From: Alphaproteobacteria bacterium
GTDB taxonomy: Bacteria > Myxococcota_A > UBA796 > GCA-2862545
Length of the DNA: 64,000 nucleotides
Direction of reading: 5' to 3'
Assembly (NCBI GenBank): GCA_020632915.1
Contig: JACKEP010000014.1
Span: forward strand, 1 to 64,000
In this document: positions 57,780 to 64,000 of the stretch, piece by piece
Layout: every line of letters starts with the position of its first letter
Numbering within the stretch: position 1 is the stretch's first letter
Translations under genes and position numbers: made by a program
Notes under the pieces: model-generated
What the model was told of the DNA's origin: nothing
The model's input: the letters and a program-made list of their open reading frames with translations, nothing else
The model's database searches: none

Positions 57780-60700
57780 ATGCGCCACGCCCACGTCCTG
57801 ATCAGCGCCCTCGTCCTGTCGTCCGCGTGCACCAGCGGCGGCGAGTCCATCGACGACATCGCCCTGTCCCTGTCGCCCGGCACCGCCCAGATCGTGCCGT
57901 CCACCGTGGGCACGCGCGACGCGTTCGCCACGTTCGGCATCGTCAACGAGGAGACGTTCCCCGTCTGGCTCACGCCCACCGGGTTCACCGGCGCCGGCAA
58001 CGGCGTGCTCGTCACCGGCGAGCAGGCCGATCGGCGCATCGCACCGGGCGCCACGCTCCAGGTCGAGGTCCACTTCACCCCCACGGCCGACATCTGGGCC
58101 GCGGGCGGCATCACGTCCGACCTCCAGGTGCAGGTGGGCTCGTTCACGGTCGACCGCGACACCGTCACCGCGGCGGCCGCGCGTCGATCCGCCGCGCCCA
58201 ACACCTGGGTGGCCTTCGACAAGTCGCTCACGCTGGCGTTCACGTGGAACTGCGACGGCGACGAGGACGGCTACCTGTCGTCGTGGTGCCTCGCCGACGA
58301 CTGCGACGACTCCCGGTCCGACATCCACCCCGGCGCCGAGGAGCGCTGCGACTCGGTCGACAACGACTGCAACAACGCCGTCGACGACAACCCGCCCAAC
58401 GACGGCGCGCTGTACTACCCCGACGGCGACAACGACGGCGCCGGTCGCGACGCCGACGCCGTGCGCGCCTGCCGCGCCCCCACGCCCAACCACAAGACGC
58501 GCGGGGGCGACTGCGACGACGAGGATCCGCACAACTTCCCGGGCAACCTGGAGTCGTGCGACGACCTGCAGGACAACAACTGCGACAACCAGGTCAACGA
58601 GACCTGCCTGTTCGACTCCGACACCGACGACACCATCCCGCCGATCATCGACTCGGATCGCGACGGCCTGTCCGACGATGACGAGCAGAACGTCTACGGC
58701 ACCGACCCGCTCGACCCCGACACCGACGGCGACGGCCTGAACGACGGCCTCGAGGTGCTGTTCGCCCACGGCGACCCCAACGACACCGACACCGACGACG
58801 ACGGCCTGTCCGACGGCTACGAGTGGACCCACACGCCGCGCACCGCGCTCGACAGCGACGACACCGATGGCGACGGGCTCACCGACCCCGAGGAGATCCA
58901 GCAGTACCTCACCAACCCCACGCTGGCCGACACCGACGGCGACGGCCTGTCCGACCTCGACGAGCTGTTCATCTACCTCACGGACCCGAACAACCCCGAC
59001 ACCGACGGCGACGAGCTGATCGACGGCGACGAGGTCGCGGCCGGCACCGACCCCAACGACGAGGACACCGACGACGACGGCGTGCGCGACGGCCGCGAGA
59101 TCCAGAACTGGGGCTCCAACCCGCTCGACCCCGACACCGACGGCGACGGCCTCACCGACGGCGAGGAGGTCGGCGGCCAGTACACCACCGACCCCACCCT
59201 CACCGACACCGACGCCGACGGCCTCGACGACTTCACCGAGGAGCGCGTCACCCACACCAACCCGCTGCGCGCCGACACCGACGGCGACGGCGTGCAGGAC
59301 GACGACGAGGTCAACGTCTTCGGCACCGACCCGAACGACACCGACTCCGACGACGACGGCCTCGACGACTTCACCGAGACGCGGGCGGGCAGCCCCACCG
59401 ATCCCAACCTCGCCGACACCGACGGCGACGGCCTGTCCGACTGGGTGGAGACGCGTCCCAACAGCCCCACCCGTCCCAACGACCCCGACACCGACGACGA
59501 CGGCCTCAACGACGGCGACGAGATCGCGGCGGGCACCAACCCCAACAACCCCGACACCGACGGGGACGGGCTCAACGACGGCGACGAGATCGCGTTCGGC
59601 TCCAGCCCGTTCCTGCCCGACGCCGACAACGACGGCCTGCGCGACGGGGGCGAGTTCACCAACGGCACCGACCCCAACGACCCCGACACCGACGACGACG
59701 GACTCCTCGACGGCTACGAGGTGCGCGACTGCGGCAGCGACCCGCTGCTGGCCGACGGCGACGCGGACGGCCTGTCCGACTTCGACGAGTGCGAGAACTG
59801 GGGCTCGGACCCCCGCAACCCGGACTCCGACGGCGACGGCCTCACCGACGGCGAGGAGGGCCTGGGGCCCGACGGCCAGCCCAACACCGGCGACGAGACG
59901 GCGCCCACGGCGGCCGACTCCGACGGCGACGGCATCAACGACTTCGACGAGCTGCGCGTCTGGCACTCGGACCCGAACGACGTCGACAGCGACGACGACC
60001 TGCTGCGCGACGGCGAGGAGGTGGTGGGCCACGACGGCGTGGCGGGCACGGGCGACGAGACGAGCCCGATCCTGCCCGACACCGACCTCGACGGCCTGTC
60101 CGACGGCGACGAGGTGCTCACGCGCCACACGGACCCCACCGACCCCGACACCGACGGCGACGGCCTGTCCGACGGCGAGGAGGTCACCGTCCAGGGCACC
60201 GACCCGCTCGACCCCGACACCGACGGCGACGGCCTGTCCGACGGCGACGAGATCGCCGCGATGACCAACCCGCGCGATCCCGACACCGACCGCGACGGCC
60301 TGTCCGACGGCGACGAGGTCAACTTCTACAACACCGACCCCCTCGACCTCGACAGCGACGGCGACGGCATCAACGACAAGGACGAGGTCGACTACGGCCT
60401 GAACCCCGCCATCCCCGACGCGCCCCCCATCCGCACGCTCGCGCAGCTGCTGCCCGGCGACCTCGTCATCACCGAGATCATGGCCGACCCCAACGCCTGC
60501 ATCGACGCCCGCGGCGAGTACCTCGAGGTGGTCAACGTCACCTCCGACTGGCTCAACTTCCAGGGCCTCGTCCTCGACACGGCGCTCGAGCTCAACGCCG
60601 TCATCGTCCTCAAGGACGCCGCCGACTTCCTCCTCGCCCCCGGCGAGATCGTGGTCATCAAGCGCCAGAACACCACGCCCTGCTTCACCGGGTGGACCGC

Positions 60701-60977
60701 CGACTACGCCTGGTCGGTCGCCAGCAGCACCACCAACCTGCTCAGCGAGTCCGCCAACCTCGTCAAGCTCCGCGCCAACAGCCTCACCATCGACATCGTC
60801 GACTACCAGGCCTGGACCCCCGTCAACCTGCCCAACGCCGCGTCCCTCCAGCTCGACCCGCTCCTCACCGACGCCACGTTCAACGACGTCCGCGCCAACT
60901 GGTGCCCCGCCACGGACCTCATCCCGGGCAGCACCGACAAGGGCACGCCTGGCTTCGCCAACCCGCCCTGTCCGTAG
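57780..60977 (+). CDS. mosaic lipoprotein: MopE-like, 25 TSP3-type repeats, C-terminal lamin-tail domain
   Basis: 1065 residues. The lipoprotein signal is MRHAHVLISALVLSSAC (Cys 17). Residues ~20-150 form a beta domain. Residues ~158-280 carry MopE-like metal-binding units (DDCDDSRSDIHPGAEERCD ... NDCNN; GGDCDDEDPHNFPG ... NNCDN). From ~290 to ~880 I count 25 thrombospondin-type-3 calcium repeats of the form D(T/S)DGDGLSDGDE...TDP. The end is one lamin-tail domain (GDLVITEIMADPNAC ... STDKGTPGFANPPCP) of the same type as in the giant protein at 27209. It should be a rigid, calcium-dependent stalk displayed from a membrane. Confidence 0.9.
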   Translation: MRHAHVLISALVLSSACTSGGESIDDIALSLSPGTAQIVPSTVGTRDAFATFGIVNEETFPVWLTPTGFTGAGNGVLVTGEQADRRIAPGATLQVEVHFTPTADIWAAGGITSDLQVQVGSFTVDRDTVTAAAARRSAAPNTWVAFDKSLTLAFTWNCDGDEDGYLSSWCLADDCDDSRSDIHPGAEERCDSVDNDCNNAVDDNPPNDGALYYPDGDNDGAGRDADAVRACRAPTPNHKTRGGDCDDEDPHNFPGNLESCDDLQDNNCDNQVNETCLFDSDTDDTIPPIIDSDRDGLSDDDEQNVYGTDPLDPDTDGDGLNDGLEVLFAHGDPNDTDTDDDGLSDGYEWTHTPRTALDSDDTDGDGLTDPEEIQQYLTNPTLADTDGDGLSDLDELFIYLTDPNNPDTDGDELIDGDEVAAGTDPNDEDTDDDGVRDGREIQNWGSNPLDPDTDGDGLTDGEEVGGQYTTDPTLTDTDADGLDDFTEERVTHTNPLRADTDGDGVQDDDEVNVFGTDPNDTDSDDDGLDDFTETRAGSPTDPNLADTDGDGLSDWVETRPNSPTRPNDPDTDDDGLNDGDEIAAGTNPNNPDTDGDGLNDGDEIAFGSSPFLPDADNDGLRDGGEFTNGTDPNDPDTDDDGLLDGYEVRDCGSDPLLADGDADGLSDFDECENWGSDPRNPDSDGDGLTDGEEGLGPDGQPNTGDETAPTAADSDGDGINDFDELRVWHSDPNDVDSDDDLLRDGEEVVGHDGVAGTGDETSPILPDTDLDGLSDGDEVLTRHTDPTDPDTDGDGLSDGEEVTVQGTDPLDPDTDGDGLSDGDEIAAMTNPRDPDTDRDGLSDGDEVNFYNTDPLDLDSDGDGINDKDEVDYGLNPAIPDAPPIRTLAQLLPGDLVITEIMADPNACIDARGEYLEVVNVTSDWLNFQGLVLDTALELNAVIVLKDAADFLLAPGEIVVIKRQNTTPCFTGWTADYAWSVASSTTNLLSESANLVKLRANSLTIDIVDYQAWTPVNLPNAASLQLDPLLTDATFNDVRANWCPATDLIPGSTDKGTPGFANPPCP

Positions 60978-61095
60978 GCTGACGCGGCGCTGTCCCAGCC
61001 CGTCCGCGAGGGCGGGCGCGGCGGTCGTGCCGGCATAGACGGCCACTGTCCGCGTTTCGTGTCCCCGGTCGTCCATCCTGGCGACCGAGGGTGCG

Positions 61096-62265
61096 ATGGG
61101 CGCAGCGAGCCTGGACCGAGCGATGACCCCCCGAGAGCGCTTCACCGAACGCGTCGCCGTGTGGCGGGAGCGGATCGCACCGGCCGAGCCGTTTCTCGGA
61201 CTCGCGGCGTTCCTCGGTGGCTTCGCGTGGGACGCGCTCACGCTGTCGCGCGTCGACCGGCTCACCGACCACCTGATCCTCGGCGGCTACCTGATCGCGC
61301 TCATCGTCGCGATGGCGCTCGAGCAGCGGTCGGTCGCCGACGACGCCCCGAAGTGGATCGCCACCCGCACGGCCTGGTGGACCTACGCGGCGCAGTTCTG
61401 CGTCGGCGGCCTGTTCAGCTGCTACGTCGTCTACTTCGGTCGCGCCGCCACGTTCGGGCCCAGCTGGGTGTTCGTCACGCTCCTCGTGGCGCTGATGCTC
61501 GCCAACGAGTGGGCCCACCACCTGTTCCGCCGCGACTCCCTGCGGCTGGCGATCTTCTGGCTGCTGGCGTTCGCGTTCCTGCGCGCGCTGCTGCCGGTGC
61601 TGTTCCCGGCGTTCGGGCTGCGCCAGCTGATCCTCACGCTGCCCGGCGCCACCCTGCTCACTGCGATCGCGTGGCTGGCGATGGTGGGGCGGCGCTTCGC
61701 GTGGCGCGCCGCGTGGCGTCCCGTGCTGGTGTCGGGGGCGCTCGCGACGGTGGTGGGCGGCCTCGACGCGTTCGGCTTCATCCCGCCGCTGCCGCTGGCG
61801 GTGATGGAGATCGGCGTCTTCCACCAGGTGGAGCCCCACGTCAACGCGCCCGGCAGCCAGCGCGCCACCGCCTACGTGCTCACCTACGAGCGCCCGCCGT
61901 GGTGGGCCCCGTGGCGCGACGACGACCACCTGTTCCACTGGCGCACCGGCGACGCCGCCAGCGTCTTCACCGCCGTGTTCGCGCCGTCCGGCGCCACCCT
62001 GGGCCTGGTCCACCGGTGGGACCACTGGGACGACGCCACCCACAGCTGGAAGACGCTCGACACCATCGACGTCACCAGCCGCAAGCCGCTCACCGGCGGC
62101 GCCGACCTCGGCTTCCGCACCTGGTCGCGCAAGGAGCGCCTGCTGGAGGGCTGGTGGCGCGTGGTGGTGGTGACGAAGGAGGAGTCGCTGGAGATCGGGC
62201 GCACGTCGTTCTACGTGGAGGCCACCGAGGGCGACCTGCCGTTCGTCACCCGCGCCTGGGACTGA
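61096..62265 (+). CDS. membrane protein with C-terminal DUF2914 domain
   Basis: 389 residues; the ATG at 61096 has GAGG upstream, and an ATG at 61123 is an alternative. About seven membrane segments span residues ~35-235. The C-terminal ~120 residues form a DUF2914 domain: LGLVHRWDHWDDATHSWKTL, RKPLTGGADLGFRTWS and EGWWRVVVVTKE. The domain probably faces the periplasm. Function unknown. The 3' end overlaps the convergent purK by 20 bp. Confidence 0.8.
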   Translation: MGAASLDRAMTPRERFTERVAVWRERIAPAEPFLGLAAFLGGFAWDALTLSRVDRLTDHLILGGYLIALIVAMALEQRSVADDAPKWIATRTAWWTYAAQFCVGGLFSCYVVYFGRAATFGPSWVFVTLLVALMLANEWAHHLFRRDSLRLAIFWLLAFAFLRALLPVLFPAFGLRQLILTLPGATLLTAIAWLAMVGRRFAWRAAWRPVLVSGALATVVGGLDAFGFIPPLPLAVMEIGVFHQVEPHVNAPGSQRATAYVLTYERPPWWAPWRDDDHLFHWRTGDAASVFTAVFAPSGATLGLVHRWDHWDDATHSWKTLDTIDVTSRKPLTGGADLGFRTWSRKERLLEGWWRVVVVTKEESLEIGRTSFYVEATEGDLPFVTRAWD

Positions 62266-63334
62266 TCACGTTGACGTGACCCATCTTGCGGCCCGCCCGC
62301 GCCTCGGTCTTGCCGTACAGATGCACCTTGGCGTGGGGCTCGGCGAGCCACGTGGGCACCTGGTCGACGTCGTCCCCCAGCAGGTTGGTCATCACCGCGT
62401 CGCCCACCCGCGCCACAGACCCGAGCGGCAGGCCGGCCACGGCGCGGGCGTGCTGCTCGAACTGGCAGGTGACGGCGCCGTCCTGGGTCCAGTGACCGGA
62501 GTTGTGGGGACGGGGGGCCAGCTCGTTGACCAGCACCTGGCCGTCGTGGGTGACGAACATCTCGACGCCGAGCACGCCCACGTAGTCGAGCGCCTCGACG
62601 ACGGTGCGGGCGATGGCGTCGGCCTCGGTGCGCACCGTGTCGGACACGTCGGCGGGCACGATCGTCTGGTGGAGGATGTGGTCGCGGTGGCGGTTCTCGA
62701 CGAGCTCGTAGGCGGCCACCTCGCCGCGGAACCCGCGCGCCACCACCACCGACGCCTCGAGCCGGAAGTCGACGAAGGCCTCGACGATCGCGTCGAGCTC
62801 GGCCTTGTCGCCGGCGATCACGCGCCAGGCGTCCGCGGCGTCGGTGCCCGGTCGCACGATCGTCTGGCCCTTGCCGTCGTAGCCGAACCGCGCCGTCTTG
62901 AGCACGCACGGGCGCCCGAGGGCGTCGGCGGCCGCGGCCACCTCGGCGGCGTTGGACACCGCGCGCCAGCCGGTGGTGGGGATGCCCGCGTCGCGCAGGA
63001 AGGTCTTCTCGGACACGCGGTGCTGGCAGATGCCGAGGGCGGCCGGACCGGGCCGCACGGGCACCCGGCCGGCGAGGAACGCCGCCGTGCGCGCCGGCAC
63101 GTTCTCGAACTCGTAGGTGACGACGTCGACCGTGGCGGCGAACCGCGCCAGCGCGTCCTCGTCGTCGTAGGCCGCGCGCGTGTAAAGGTCGGTGACGAGC
63201 GTGGCGGGACCGGGCTCGGGCGCGAACACGTGGGTGCGCAGCCCGAGGGGTGCGGCGGCCAGCGCGGTCATCCGCCCGAGCTGGCCCGAGCCGAGCATGC
63301 CGATCACGGACCCTGGAGACAGCGGATGGCTCAT
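62246..63334 (-). CDS. purK: N5-carboxyaminoimidazole ribonucleotide synthase
   Basis: 362 residues. PurK makes N5-CAIR from AIR, bicarbonate and ATP in purine synthesis. Motifs are IGMLGSGQLGRM at the N-terminus, VVTYEFENVP, CVLKTARFGYDGKGQ (ATP-grasp loop), GVLGVEMFVTHDGQVLVNE and APRPHNSGHWT. The ATG at 63334 overlaps the purE stop (ATGA at 63334-63331), so the two are one transcriptional and translational unit. Confidence 0.95.
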   Translation of the reverse strand: MSHPLSPGSVIGMLGSGQLGRMTALAAAPLGLRTHVFAPEPGPATLVTDLYTRAAYDDEDALARFAATVDVVTYEFENVPARTAAFLAGRVPVRPGPAALGICQHRVSEKTFLRDAGIPTTGWRAVSNAAEVAAAADALGRPCVLKTARFGYDGKGQTIVRPGTDAADAWRVIAGDKAELDAIVEAFVDFRLEASVVVARGFRGEVAAYELVENRHRDHILHQTIVPADVSDTVRTEADAIARTVVEALDYVGVLGVEMFVTHDGQVLVNELAPRPHNSGHWTQDGAVTCQFEQHARAVAGLPLGSVARVGDAVMTNLLGDDVDQVPTWLAEPHAKVHLYGKTEARAGRKMGHVNVISPRRG

Positions 63335-63834
63335 GCGGCCCCCTCGTCGACGGGAATCTCGGCGACGCCCTCGGTCTGCGCGGCGCGCCAGGCGATGAGG
63401 CGTGCCGCGAGGTCGGCGTCGTGCAGGGCGAGGATGGACGCCGCGAGCAGGCCCGCGTTCTTCGCGCCCGACGTGCCGATCGCCAGCGTGCCCACCGGCA
63501 CGCCGCCGGGCATCTGGACGATCGACAGCAGGCTGTCGAGCCCCGACAGCGCCTTGCTCTGGACCGGCACGCCGAGCACCGGCAGGTGGGTCATGGCCGC
63601 GACCATGCCGGGCAGGTGCGCCGCCCCCCCTGCCCCGGCGATGATCACGTGGATGCCGCGCTCGTGGGCGCTGCGCGCGTAGGCGACGAGGCGATCGGGG
63701 GTGCGGTGGGCGCTGACGATGCGGCGCTCGCAGGACACGCCGAGCGCGTCGAGCATGAGCGCGGCGTGGCGCATCGTGGGCCAGTCGCTCTGGCTGCCCA
63801 TGATGATGCCGACGGGCGGCGTGGGAGCGGTCAT
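63331..63834 (-). CDS. purE: N5-carboxyaminoimidazole ribonucleotide mutase
   Basis: 167 residues from the ATG at 63834. The class I PurE pattern is complete: VGIIMGSQSDWPTM, ERRIVSAHRTPDRL, IIAGAGGAAHLPGMVAA, VLGVPVQSKALSGLDSLLSIVQMP and GVPVGTLAIG. It converts N5-CAIR to CAIR. It is the first gene of the purE-purK pair. Its upstream region contains the inverted hexanucleotide array at 63901-63998. Confidence 0.95.
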   Translation of the reverse strand: MTAPTPPVGIIMGSQSDWPTMRHAALMLDALGVSCERRIVSAHRTPDRLVAYARSAHERGIHVIIAGAGGAAHLPGMVAAMTHLPVLGVPVQSKALSGLDSLLSIVQMPGGVPVGTLAIGTSGAKNAGLLAASILALHDADLAARLIAWRAAQTEGVAEIPVDEGAA

Positions 63835-63900
63835 GCAGGCCTCCGGGCCCCCTCCGGGTATCGCCCGCCCCCCACGCTGCAACCCCCTTCCCTTCCCCTG

Positions 63901-63998
63901 CCCGATCCCGATCCCGATCCCGATCCCGTGCCCGTGCCCGTGCCCGCGGGTCTGGGGCGTCGATCGGGATCGGGGTCGGGATCGGGATCGGGATCGGG
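63901..63998. repeat. inverted hexanucleotide array
   Basis: Four CCCGAT units (63901-63924) and three CCCGTG units (to 63942) are followed, after ~20 bp, by six ATCGGG-type units (63963-63998, one of them GTCGGG), the reverse complement of the first set. The arms could pair over roughly 24-36 bp. The array lies upstream of purE and runs to the window edge, so its full extent and other neighbour are not visible. Confidence 0.85.
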
Positions 63999-64000
63999 GT

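Noticed and set aside
57426..61265. 1279-codon minus-strand frame
   Set aside because: Antisense of the TSP3-repeat gene; its apparent repeats of VGQAVAVGVG type are the mirror image of the Asp-rich calcium repeats.

Overview
This window is high-GC DNA from a Gram-negative bacterium that looks like a myxobacterium or a close relative (Myxococcota, formerly Deltaproteobacteria). The pointers are a DUF2330 protein ending in a MYXO-CTERM-like sorting tail, many lipoproteins with Asp-Thr linkers, lamin-tail and thrombospondin-type-3 surface proteins, a MopE-like metal-binding segment, and an XPB/Bax1-type helicase-nuclease pair. This placement is inferred from gene content; no rRNA or tRNA gene was seen.

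Positions 1-8 kb are an accessory region made of broken pieces. It opens with the 3' end of a Hint-type polymorphic toxin and its immunity-like gene. A series of orphan toxin tails and small immunity-like genes follows on both strands, interleaved with an IS1634-family transposase, an IS4-family transposase, and remnants of IS66- and IS630-type elements. One toxin-tail/immunity pair occurs twice, about 6.6 kb apart. One toxin/immunity pair on the minus strand (5894-6659) looks intact at its C-terminal end.

From 8 kb onward the DNA is ordinary high-GC chromosome. 8.0-10.2 kb holds a secreted protein preceded by a partial duplicate of its own 3' end. 10.2-17.7 kb has gpsA, then a closely packed plus-strand series: a GshB-like ATP-grasp protein, a pentapeptide-repeat protein, an ECF sigma factor, an anti-sigma protein, a TatD hydrolase and a 945-residue protein with a degenerate M48-like region. 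17.8-27 kb carries an outer-membrane-type protein, a GMC oxidoreductase with its Tat-exported small subunit, several lipoproteins, a secreted hydrolase, a GFA-fold protein, an RTX-like repeat protein and an amidase. 27.2-34.2 kb is one giant lipoprotein gene with twelve lamin-tail domains joined by Asp-Thr tracts.

34-44 kb encodes a membrane-anchored lipase, the DUF2330 protein, a TerB-like protein, an acyl-CoA synthetase, a rhodanese, a cation/proton antiporter and a monoamine-oxidase-like flavoprotein. 44.1-46.9 kb encodes the most unusual protein: a ClpA/ClpB-type AAA+ ATPase fused to a release-factor-2-like region whose GGQ motif reads GGK. Next on the minus strand are XPB-like helicase, DUF790/Bax1 nuclease, DnaQ-type exonuclease, cytochrome P450 and futalosine hydrolase, with a divergent TetR regulator.

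The last 10 kb contains a Cys-less transglutaminase-like lipoprotein, a Bcp peroxiredoxin, a dihydroorotase-like protein lacking its metal ligands, a mosaic MopE/TSP3/lamin-tail lipoprotein, a DUF2914 membrane protein and purE-purK. An inverted hexanucleotide array lies upstream of purE at the window edge. Nine gene junctions overlap by a few bases, most of them as ATGA or GTGA, which helped fix start codons.
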